13,592 nucleotides of DNA, from assembly GCA_900540885.1 (NCBI GenBank), contig UQHJ01000064.1, positions 1-13,592 of the forward strand, given 5' to 3'. This stretch comes from an uncultured Prevotella sp. Lineage in GTDB: Bacteria; Bacteroidota; Bacteroidia; Bacteroidales; Bacteroidaceae. Below, piece by piece: positions 7,430-13,560 of this stretch. Within the stretch, counting starts at the first letter, position 1. The number at the start of each line of letters is the position of its first letter. The position numbers were made by a program, and so were the translations under genes. Below the pieces are notes generated by a model. That model was not told the DNA's origin and searched no databases. It saw only the letters and a program-made list of their open reading frames with translations.

Positions 7430-9127
7430 TTCTGCTTGTACGATCACTTTTCCGTTAATCAATTGCCACTTACAGTTGCCCTCCATGGCACGAATGATGT
7501 CGTTGAGGTAGATGGCTTGTGCGCTATGGCCCGCTTTCTTTAAGAAACGTTTCGCGTCTGATAAGCGTTTGGCCTCTACACAAGCACAAGCCGCATTGAG
7601 ATTGGCCGTTTCGTCATCGGGGTATTGCTTAGCAGCGATCGTTAAGGCATCCAACCAATCGTCAGAACCCTTCTCATAACTGTTGGCCACGGCATACATC
7701 TCGTTGAGGCTCAAAGCCTCTGGGTGCGTATAGATGAGTTTACGACTCTGCTTAACAGGGTAGTGGCGCACGACGTAGTCAATAATGTAGTCCGTGTGGC
7801 GAAGGCCAGGGTACACGTGTTTGAGCAACCACTTGTAAGGCTCACCGCCAGCCACCTCTTTCAACTTGAGTTCCTTTTCGTCAGGGTCGATGTTGAGGTC
7901 GATCACTTGTAAGAGCTCGTCACGGTGGTTGAGCACAGCGGTAGGTGCTTCAGGCGTTTCAAGGATAGAAGCATTCTCGTACCAGATGTCGCTCTTTGTA
8001 CGGCGGCGGTCACTATTAGAGATGAAGCCGCGCAAGTTGTCCCAATCCTCTGGCGTAAACGTGGAGTGGAACACCGAGGCCGATAGTTTGTAGCGTTTGC
8101 GCAAATAAGCCTCAAGCGCAGCGGTGCGTCCTTTGGCTAAGCGCGTATTGTTGCTATACGGACTTTCGGGTGAGGCATAGCCATGTAGCGATATTTTAGT
8201 TACATGTATCGTCTTGTCGAAGAGTGCACTATCGATTGTCGCACAAATGCGCTTCAATTCTTGCGGGTTGCGTCGGTAAGAGGGGTAAATTACCGTTTCG
8301 TTGACGGGGAAGTCTAAGAAAGCACGTCCCGTGAGTTGGCGACGTTTTACGTTTTCAGCCTCAGGCATAATGAACGGAAGGGCTGGCACTGTGCGTAGAC
8401 GGTTGTCATAGACAATGGGAGCCATGGCCGTTATAAGCTTTTTCGACTTTTTGTCCAACAGATAGGTTACGCCCACTTTGAGGTTAGAGCGGCCATCAAG
8501 CGGAAAATCCGTCTTTACGCCATTAAAGCGGTCGGCAAAGGCCGTATAGCTTAGTTCTGCTCCGAGGCGCCAATTATCTGAAAGGCGGAAGGTCGCATCT
8601 AAACCTGCGCGTATGGCAGGTACCACGCGACTATTGCGTGAGTAAGAAGTCGTGTAAGAGAGTGGAACCTTGTCAAATCCAAAAGTATAAGCTAAGCCCA
8701 CGCCCGCAAAGGCCTTTAGGTTGAACACTTTGGCTGCGGCAGCGCCTTCGGCTTGTGCGCGTTGCCAAGCGTCGGTGAGATCGAAAGTAGCATCTGCAAA
8801 AAGGCCGATGTTGTTCCACCCCCAAGCGTTGGCCGATTCACACTTCGGCACGTTGCGACTCTTGTTGTGATTATAGCGCAAAGCCACGCGCCAGCCCCAC
8901 AGCGGTGAGGACTCCTTTCCTACACCTACGAAGAAGCCGCCCGAAAAGGGATATTTCGAAATTTCAGTCCAAGGCAAGTGCTCATTGGCCGACTTATTAA
9001 TGCCCCCATATAGTTGTAGGTAAATGGGGTCGGTAGTTCCCTTCTTCAGCGTAGTTTGGCTCACCGCAAAAAGAGGAAACAGAAGTAGGCAACTCAGTAA
9101 GCCCCTCCCTATATTATAGGTATCCAT
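7424..9127 (-). CDS. OmpA-like outer-membrane protein with TPR-like C-terminus
   Basis: This 567-aa protein has an N-terminal hydrophobic signal (residues about 8-23, ending AVSQ). Residues about 33-225 look like a small beta-barrel rich in aromatic and glycine residues (YLQLYGG, FFVGVG, AFAGVGLAYTFGF, LKVGVTYLL). Residues about 268-370 resemble an OmpA/MotB peptidoglycan-binding fold: FDKTIHVTKISLHGYASPES with NNTRLAKGRTAALEAYL (327-342), where OmpA proteins have the G-x-(T/A)-D...N..LS..RA..V pattern. Residues about 470-550 are helical and TPR-like (YEKGSDDWLDALTIAAKQYPDDETANLNAA). Proteins of this plan occur in Bacteroidales fimbrial and envelope loci. Its ATG overlaps the last 14 nt of wecB, which suggests translational coupling, although it has no obvious role in sugar synthesis. 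The exact family name is uncertain. Confidence 0.8.
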   Translation of the reverse strand: MDTYNIGRGLLSCLLLFPLFAVSQTTLKKGTTDPIYLQLYGGINKSANEHLPWTEISKYPFSGGFFVGVGKESSPLWGWRVALRYNHNKSRNVPKCESANAWGWNNIGLFADATFDLTDAWQRAQAEGAAAAKVFNLKAFAGVGLAYTFGFDKVPLSYTTSYSRNSRVVPAIRAGLDATFRLSDNWRLGAELSYTAFADRFNGVKTDFPLDGRSNLKVGVTYLLDKKSKKLITAMAPIVYDNRLRTVPALPFIMPEAENVKRRQLTGRAFLDFPVNETVIYPSYRRNPQELKRICATIDSALFDKTIHVTKISLHGYASPESPYSNNTRLAKGRTAALEAYLRKRYKLSASVFHSTFTPEDWDNLRGFISNSDRRRTKSDIWYENASILETPEAPTAVLNHRDELLQVIDLNIDPDEKELKLKEVAGGEPYKWLLKHVYPGLRHTDYIIDYVVRHYPVKQSRKLIYTHPEALSLNEMYAVANSYEKGSDDWLDALTIAAKQYPDDETANLNAACACVEAKRLSDAKRFLKKAGHSAQAIYLNDIIRAMEGNCKWQLINGKVIVQAEE

Positions 9128-10244
9128 TCTTTATCAGAGAGTTTAACGTTTCAACGATGCGTTCGCAGGCGTGTCCGTCACCGTATGGGTTGATAGCTCG
9201 GCTCATTTGCTGATAAGCCTCCTTATCGTCTAATAGCTTTGATACTTCCGTCACGATGCATTGCGTGTCCGCCCCAACGAGTTTCACCGTACCCGCTTCA
9301 AGTGCTTCAGGACGTTCCGTCGTATCGCGCATGACTAATACGGGCTTGCCCAACCCCGGAGCCTCCTCTTGAATGCCTCCACTGTCGGTCAGTATAATCG
9401 TGCTCTGTGCCAAGAGTGCTACGAAGTCAGTATATCCTAATGGCTTGACAAAGTGAATGTTGCCACAGGTGTCGTTCGTTTCGTCTGTTGTGCCAAACAG
9501 TTGCGTAATGGCATTGTGAACGTTCGGGTTGGGGTGAACGGGATAAACAAACTTTACGTCGGGGTAACGTTCGGCCAAGGTCTTAATAGCGCGGCAGATG
9601 TCTTGCAGTCCCGTGCCAAAGTTCTCACGTCGGTGACCTGTAATGAGCACCATGCGTTGTGCGTTCGTTGACGAAGGCGTGATGTGTTGTTGCGCGGTGA
9701 TGTAGTGCAAGGCATCGATCACCGTATTGCCCGTGACGAAGATGCGCTCGGCGGAAATGCCCTCGCGTAGCAGATTGGTGCGACATAAAGGCGTTGGTGC
9801 AAAGTGGTAGGTAGCCAATCGCGCAGTAAGTTGTCGATTCATCTCTTCGGACCAGGGTGAGTAAATGTTGTGTGTGCGCAGTCCTGCCTCGATGTGTCCC
9901 ACGGGTATTTGTTGGTAAAAGGCAGCCAAGGCGGCCGTTGTAGAGGTCGTTGTGTCGCCGTGTACCAACATAAGGTCGGGGTGCTCCGTTTGTAACACTT
10001 CGCGCATCTTCAGCATAATGCGTGCAGTCACGTCGTAAAGGTCTTGCCCTTGCTGCATCACATTGAGGTCATAGTCGGGGCGAATGTTAAAGATGTGTAG
10101 CACATGGTCTAACATTTCGCGGTGCTGACCAGTTACACATACCACCGTTTGGAAGTGCGCCGTGTCTGCTTGCAAGGACTTAACCAGAGGCGCCATCTTA
10201 ATGGCTTCTGGGCGTGTGCCAAAAACGAGCATTATCTTTTTCAT
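9114..10244 (-). CDS. wecB: UDP-N-acetylglucosamine 2-epimerase (non-hydrolysing)
   Basis: WecB interconverts UDP-GlcNAc and UDP-ManNAc in the cytoplasm, supplying the substrate of WecC. The 376-aa protein has the standard length and matches the E. coli enzyme as I recall it almost from end to end: VFGTRPEAIKMAPLV (7-21), HGDTTT (95-100), GHIEAGLRT (116-124), SPWSEEMNR (129-137), TGHRREN (202-208), LTDSGGIQEEAP, GKPVLVMRDTTERPEA and NPYGDG. The catalytic acids (Asp97, Glu119, Glu133) and His204 are in place. The start MKKIMLVFGTRPEA is unambiguous. It lies 99 nt after wecC, separated by a degenerate inverted repeat, and its 3' end overlaps the OmpA-like gene by 14 nt. Confidence 0.96.
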   Translation of the reverse strand: MKKIMLVFGTRPEAIKMAPLVKSLQADTAHFQTVVCVTGQHREMLDHVLHIFNIRPDYDLNVMQQGQDLYDVTARIMLKMREVLQTEHPDLMLVHGDTTTSTTAALAAFYQQIPVGHIEAGLRTHNIYSPWSEEMNRQLTARLATYHFAPTPLCRTNLLREGISAERIFVTGNTVIDALHYITAQQHITPSSTNAQRMVLITGHRRENFGTGLQDICRAIKTLAERYPDVKFVYPVHPNPNVHNAITQLFGTTDETNDTCGNIHFVKPLGYTDFVALLAQSTIILTDSGGIQEEAPGLGKPVLVMRDTTERPEALEAGTVKLVGADTQCIVTEVSKLLDDKEAYQQMSRAINPYGDGHACERIVETLNSLIKNGYL

Positions 10245-10254
10245 GCTGAGGTAG

Positions 10255-10348
10255 GATGTTAGGGGTTAGGGGGTTAGGATGTTAAAAAAATTACCGTTTA
10301 TTGCAAAAGTGTTATAGAAGTAACTTTTTAACCCATTAATCTCCTAAA
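10255..10348. repeat. Degenerate inverted repeat between wecC and wecB
   Basis: The left arm (about 10255-10294) contains GTTAGGGGTTAGGGGGTTAG followed by a run of A and TTAC. The right arm (about 10320-10348) reads GTAACTTTTTAACCCATTAATCTCCTAAA. They pair well near the loop and poorly at the outer end. The units are GGGTTAG-like, as in the element at 2122-2218. The wecC stop codon (TAG, 10346-10344) lies inside the right arm, and the left arm stops 10 nt before the wecB ATG. It looks like a decayed member of the family. Confidence 0.6.
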
Positions 10349-11555
10349 GTTTATACACGTTAGGTAGAGGGCAGATGTTTTGGCAATCAAGAACAATCTT
10401 TCCTTCCAAATCCTGCCAATGCTGCTTGATGTCGTCGTGCTTTACCATAATCACTACGAAGTCAACGCTATTAAGGAACTCTTCGAAATTATCCACCTGT
10501 GAAGGTGTCACGTTGCGTCCTTCCAAGTAAGGATCGTAACATTTGAGGGGTTGTGCCAAGTGCTTGCGTTGTGCGTGTAAGAGTTGCAGCGTGGGTGATT
10601 CGCGATAGTCGTCCACATTCTCCTTATACGTAATGCCGTACAGTCCTACGCGTGAAGGGTCAGTCATACCCTTTTCCTTCATGATGAGATAGATGCGTTT
10701 TAGTACGTAGTCAGGCTGTGCTGCATTTCCCAAGAGGCTGGCCGTGATTATGGGCGTGTGCAGTGGGTAGTCACCGACAATAAACCAAGGGTCAACGGGA
10801 ATGCAGTGACCGCCCACACCAGGGCCGGGACTCATGATGTTGACACGCGGGTGCATATTGCAGATGCGAATAATCTCGTTTACGTCCATACCGTTATGAT
10901 GGCAAATGTGTTGCAATTCATTTGCAAAGGCAATGTTGACAGCGCGATACGTGTTTTCGATTACCTTCGTCATTTCGGCTATACGAATGTCCGTCGTAAC
11001 AATCTCACCCTGACAGAACGAACTGTAAAGTCGCTTAATGCGTTCGGCCACTTCGGGCGTGTCAGCCCCAATGGTGCGATTGTTGTGAATAAGTTCGTAT
11101 ATCATGTTGCCCGGAATGATGCGTTCGGGAGCATGAACTAAGTTCACCTCTTTTTCTGAAGTAGCAATGAGGGGACGAACAAAGCGGTCGATGGTATTGG
11201 GACTGATAGTAGACTCAATGATGATGTCAGCTTCAGGGGGACAAATATTCAGCACTTCCGTCACGGCCGTTGTCACGTATTGAGCATCAATCTGTTTAGA
11301 CACTCTGTCATAAGGGGTGGGAACAGATACAATATAAGTGTCGGCCACTTGGTAGTCGTGGCTAAACTTTATGCCTTGTTCTACAGCTTGGCTGAAGAGT
11401 TCGCTTAGTCCCTCTTCGCTGAAGATGATTATGCCTGCTTGTAGTTTGTCTACTAATGCAGCATTATAGTCGGTTCCTATTACTTCAACACCATGTGCTG
11501 CCAACATAAGTGATGTGGGAAGACCTATATATCCTAAACCTATTACGTTTACCAT
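10344..11555 (-). CDS. wecC: UDP-N-acetyl-D-mannosamine dehydrogenase
   Basis: WecC oxidises UDP-ManNAc to UDP-ManNAcA with two NAD+ per turnover. The 403-aa protein opens directly with a Rossmann fold (VIGLGYIGLPTSLML, GxGxxG at 6-11). It has the family segments ESTISPNT, APERIIPGN, MTKVIENTYRAVNIAFANE and the catalytic-cysteine motif PGPGVGGHCIPVDPWFIV (243-260, Cys251), then GLYGITYKENVDDYRESP near the C-terminal domain. GGHCIPVDPWF followed by IV fits WecC better than UDP-glucose dehydrogenase, and the adjacent epimerase supports the ManNAc substrate. It follows wecG after a 146-nt gap filled by a 9-bp tandem array. The start at 11555 leaves only the glycine-rich loop upstream, as is normal. 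Confidence 0.93.
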   Translation of the reverse strand: MVNVIGLGYIGLPTSLMLAAHGVEVIGTDYNAALVDKLQAGIIIFSEEGLSELFSQAVEQGIKFSHDYQVADTYIVSVPTPYDRVSKQIDAQYVTTAVTEVLNICPPEADIIIESTISPNTIDRFVRPLIATSEKEVNLVHAPERIIPGNMIYELIHNNRTIGADTPEVAERIKRLYSSFCQGEIVTTDIRIAEMTKVIENTYRAVNIAFANELQHICHHNGMDVNEIIRICNMHPRVNIMSPGPGVGGHCIPVDPWFIVGDYPLHTPIITASLLGNAAQPDYVLKRIYLIMKEKGMTDPSRVGLYGITYKENVDDYRESPTLQLLHAQRKHLAQPLKCYDPYLEGRNVTPSQVDNFEEFLNSVDFVVIMVKHDDIKQHWQDLEGKIVLDCQNICPLPNVYKL

Positions 11556-11565
11556 AGGGAATGAA

Positions 11566-11699
11566 TTTAATAAGTTTAATGAGTTTAATAAGTTTAGTGA
11601 GTTTAATTAGTTTAATGGGTTCAATGAGTTTATTGAGTTTGGCGGGGCTTATTAAACTCATTAAACCTATTAACTCATTAAACTTATTAAACTCATTAA
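11566..11699. repeat. 9-bp tandem array forming an inverted repeat between wecG and wecC
   Basis: From 11566 to 11646 nine consecutive 9-bp units read TTTAATAAG, TTTAATGAG, TTTAATAAG, TTTAGTGAG, TTTAATTAG, TTTAATGGG, TTCAATGAG, TTTATTGAG and TTTGGCGGG. From 11648 to 11699 the complement follows in about six units (CTTATTAAA, CTCATTAAA and so on, two of them one base short). The outer units of both halves are best conserved and the central ones decay. The array begins right after the wecG stop codon (11704-11702, leftward) and ends 10 nt before the wecC ATG. Nothing in it codes for protein. Confidence 0.85.
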
Positions 11700-11701
11700 C
11701 C

Positions 11702-12394
11702 TTATCTCTGAATAAGAAGTTTGACGAATTTGAATAAGATAAATTGTCGTTTAATGCGACTGGGCTGGTGAAGGAGGCGGTAGAGCCATTCTACGTTGTG
11801 ATTGATCCACCACTGTGGGGCACGCTTCACATGACCTGTGTACACATCGAAACTGCCACCGAGACCTTGATAAATGGCTTTGTGCTTTTGCAGCATTTCC
11901 TCCATCAATAGTTCTTGCTTGGGCGAACCCATGGCAACGAATACAACGTTGGGTCTTTTCGTTGCAACATCGTTGATGAGTTGTTGGCGCTCATTGTCAG
12001 ATTGGAGATAACCATTGCGATAGCCCACAATCTGTATGCCTGGGAATTGTGCCTTCAATTTATGAACCGTCTCTTCGATAATCGTCTGTTTGCCGCCAAC
12101 AAGATAGAACGTTTTCTCTTTATAATACTGTTCAACAATCGAAAGCCATAGCTCACACCCCGCCACTTTGATAGCCTCCTTATATCCCCGCCTATGCAAT
12201 ACCATTAAGGGACCCGCCCCGTCGCAATAACCGATGTTGCGATTGATGATAGCGCGTGTTTCGGACGTAGCGTTCAATATCTTCTCTGCATTAATGGCAA
12301 TGAGAATGCCAGAGTGGAGGTTAGCAAACTCCGCAATCTGTTGTTTTGACTGAAATGGATAAATGCCTATTTCTTTAATGTAAACTTTGTTCAT
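11702..12394 (-). CDS. wecG: WecG/TagA/CpsF-family glycosyltransferase (probable ManNAcA transferase)
   Basis: The protein (230 aa) belongs to the family that adds ManNAc or ManNAcA to an undecaprenyl-PP-linked GlcNAc at the inner face of the membrane. Motifs in order are: IAINAEKIL (32-40), YCDGAGPL (56-63, with the Asp of the DG pair as the likely catalytic base), KVAGCELW (76-83), YLVGG (97-101), VFVAMGSPKQE (151-161), YTGHVKRAP (185-193) and a basic, amphipathic C-terminus EWLYRLLHQPSRIKRQ (202-217), which docks on the membrane in relatives. The C-terminal KRAP and PSRIKRQ match E. coli WecG as I recall it. Downstream wecC and wecB make UDP-ManNAcA, so ManNAcA transfer is the best inference, with ManNAc as the alternative. 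It starts 30 nt after upxY. Confidence 0.9.
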   Translation of the reverse strand: MNKVYIKEIGIYPFQSKQQIAEFANLHSGILIAINAEKILNATSETRAIINRNIGYCDGAGPLMVLHRRGYKEAIKVAGCELWLSIVEQYYKEKTFYLVGGKQTIIEETVHKLKAQFPGIQIVGYRNGYLQSDNERQQLINDVATKRPNVVFVAMGSPKQELLMEEMLQKHKAIYQGLGGSFDVYTGHVKRAPQWWINHNVEWLYRLLHQPSRIKRQFILFKFVKLLIQR

Positions 12395-12416
12395 AAATAT
12401 AATAAACTTGAGTTAC

Positions 12417-12446
12417 CTAACCTCCTAATCTTCTAATCTTTCTAAA
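12417..12446. repeat. Single-arm repeat of CTAATCTT-like units at the upxY/wecG junction
   Basis: CTAA recurs at 12417, 12425, 12433 and 12442 within CTAACCTC, CTAATCTT, CTAATCTTT and CTAAATAA. No complementary arm is present. The units encode the last residues of the UpxY-like protein (LERLED) and its stop codon (TAG, 12427-12425). It resembles one half of the inverted-repeat elements found at the other gene junctions and may be a partial copy. Confidence 0.45.
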
Positions 12447-12946
12447 TAAGCATTAGGCACGTAGGCGGTGGCAACGGTGGCCACACCGTCTATGTAGATG
12501 CCTACGCGTTGCTGACCCTTAAAGCGGGTCACGCGGCCTACGACACCCGCAAATTCGCCACGTGTGACGCGCACCAACTCACCGCGTTCGAAGAGGTGTA
12601 TCTCATCGCTCGATACGAACGTGCCATGGTCGGTTGATTCGCAAATGATGCGAAACGTTTCAATCTGTTCGTCGGACACAATGAGTGGCTCCTTTTTCAT
12701 CGAGTGGCGTTCGTCATGATAGTAGCGATAATAGAAGCGGAGGAAGGGCAGGTTGGTGTTGTCATAAACGAATTGTTGCAACTCTTCTTCCGTGCCATAG
12801 GCAAAAAATAGGTTAGGCAGGCGTGACTGCATAACCAATCGACGCTTGCCTTTAATTATCTTTGCTACTCTGTGCATCGGACAGAAAGCCTTCACGCCCA
12901 TCGATACTAAATAGTCGTAGGCGGTACGTTCGCGTCCGTAGGTCAC
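12425..12946 (-). CDS. upxY: UpxY-like NusG-family transcription antiterminator (N-terminus in another frame)
   Basis: From a GTG at 12946 this is 173 aa. It matches Bacteroidales UpxY proteins, NusG paralogues that load onto RNA polymerase in the leader of capsule operons and prevent early termination. Visible segments are VTYGRERTAYDYL (NGN domain), SRLPNLFFAYGTEEEL (41-56), LPFLRFYYR (66-74) and a C-terminal KOW domain, FERGELVRVTRGEFAGVVGRV (119-139) with QQRVGIYIDG. The first NGN beta strand, which should read W-(Y/F)-x-L-R-V, is present in the same frame just upstream (N-W-F-A-L-R, 12964-12947), but no ATG, GTG or TTG precedes it before a stop at 13102-13100. The GTG overlaps the TGA of the upstream frame, so coupled initiation would give a protein lacking this strand. 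A frame change at 12967-12972 is the better explanation. It is the first recognised gene of the wec operon. Confidence 0.85.
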   Translation of the reverse strand: MTYGRERTAYDYLVSMGVKAFCPMHRVAKIIKGKRRLVMQSRLPNLFFAYGTEEELQQFVYDNTNLPFLRFYYRYYHDERHSMKKEPLIVSDEQIETFRIICESTDHGTFVSSDEIHLFERGELVRVTRGEFAGVVGRVTRFKGQQRVGIYIDGVATVATAYVPNAYLERLED

Positions 12947-13158
12947 TCTAAGCGCAAACCAGTTTCGGGGGGTAATTTGTGTTGGCGAGCATAAAGGTCG
13001 CTCTTTTTCAGGACACAGTTGGTGGACACCCCTGTGTGTGAGTTCTTGACAAAAACGTGTGTTTCTTCCTGAACTTTGGGGAGGCCGTTGGGGGTAAGCT
13101 CAACGCATGAGGTCGTGGTGCGATTGGCCTCTTCGTGGATGCCGTGATCCTTATTCAT
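12943..13158 (-). CDS. 71-codon frame, probable N-terminal part of the UpxY-like protein
   Basis: The ATG at 13158 opens a 71-codon frame ending in TGA at 12945-12943. Its last codons read K-L-P-P-E-T-G-L-R-L-E. One extra C in the C6 tract that encodes P63-P64 would change this to K-L-P-P-R-N-W-F-A-L-R-V-T-Y-G-R-E, joining it exactly to the UpxY body and giving a 244-aa protein. Residues 1-62 are polar and acidic early (MNKDHGIHEE) and resemble no family I know. An extension of about 65 residues before the NGN domain is longer than I would expect for UpxY. It could instead be a separate small leader protein translated just before UpxY. The first interpretation is favoured by the missing start codon downstream. 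Confidence 0.6.
   Translation of the reverse strand: MNKDHGIHEEANRTTTSCVELTPNGLPKVQEETHVFVKNSHTGVSTNCVLKKSDLYARQHKLPPETGLRLE
12967..12972 (-). other. C6 homopolymer at the frame junction of upxY
   Basis: Six consecutive C on the coding strand (TTA CCC CCC GAA in the upstream frame) lie where the two frames must meet. A change by one base (+1 C in DNA, or a -1 slip of the ribosome on CCC) fuses the 71-codon frame to the UpxY frame. Six is short for a classical phase-variable tract. A single-tRNA slip from CCC to the overlapping CCC is possible, but no clear downstream stimulatory structure was identified. Confidence 0.6.
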
Positions 13159-13293
13159 AAAAAGTGCGGCAAGGAATGATGTAACGCTCTAAAGCAGAAG
13201 CACGTTAGGCAATGTGTGTAAACTTTTGTGAGTAGACTTAAAATGAAAGGCTTACAACTATCAAAAGTATTGCCAATTCCTCATATTTCGTTG

Positions 13294-13301
13294 CAAAGAT
13301 A
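13294..13301 (-). promoter_or_regulatory. Candidate -7 element for the upxY/wec operon
   Basis: TATCTTTG on the minus strand fits TAnnTTTG. No TTTG is found 19-21 nt upstream, where the sequence is AT-rich (near 13321-13325), so the -33 element is missing or degenerate and an activator may be needed. A second fit, TACTTTTG at 13269-13262, has a TTTG 24 nt upstream, which is too far for the usual spacing. Transcription from the first would start near 13287 and give a leader of about 130 nt. Confidence 0.4.
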
Positions 13302-13365
13302 CTTTTTTTTCGTATAAATAACTACTTGTGATAATAATTTATTGATTTTTTGTACTTAAGGTAAA

Positions 13366-13560
13366 AAATGTTGCAGTTGGATAATTAATCAATCTTGCTC
13401 ACTCGGTTGTCGTCCACTGGCCTGTGGAAACATGTACACTGGCCAGTGGAAACATGTCCACAGGCCAGTGGAAACACGTATACTGCCAAGTGGACGACGC
13501 GTCATCACCTGACGACAGGGCAGACGCACCAAAATTATTCGGATAAAAACTGCAACATTT
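13366..13560. repeat. 13-bp perfect inverted repeat bounding the palindrome array
   Basis: AAATGTTGCAGTT at 13366-13378 is repeated as its exact complement AACTGCAACATTT at 13548-13560. Inside these, weaker symmetry continues (GGATAATT on the left against AATTATTC on the right, offset by a few bases). The enclosed 169 nt carry the four 22-bp units. No target-site duplication is evident in the flanks and no ORF lies inside. It could be a small non-autonomous element or a regulatory module. Confidence 0.6.
13413..13494. repeat. Four 16-bp palindromes at 22-bp spacing
   Basis: TCCACTGGCCTGTGGA (13413-13428), TACACTGGCCAGTGGA (13435-13450), TCCACAGGCCAGTGGA (13457-13472) and TATACTGCCAAGTGGA (13479-13494) are imperfect palindromes. 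They are separated by the 6-nt linkers AACATG, AACATG and AACACG. The period is exactly 22 bp, about two helical turns, so all would face the same side of the helix. The outer flanks are also symmetric: GTCGTCCACTGGC on the left and GCCAAGTGGACGAC on the right. The spacing and dyad symmetry suggest binding sites for a dimeric protein, or a tandem-repeat locus. Confidence 0.75.

Noticed and set aside
13413..13494. Possible CRISPR array
   Set aside because: The units repeat every 22 bp with only 6-nt linkers that are nearly identical. There are no variable spacers of normal length and no cas genes.
13366..13560. Insertion sequence
   Set aside because: The segment is under 200 nt, contains no transposase and shows no target duplication, so only a non-autonomous element remains possible.
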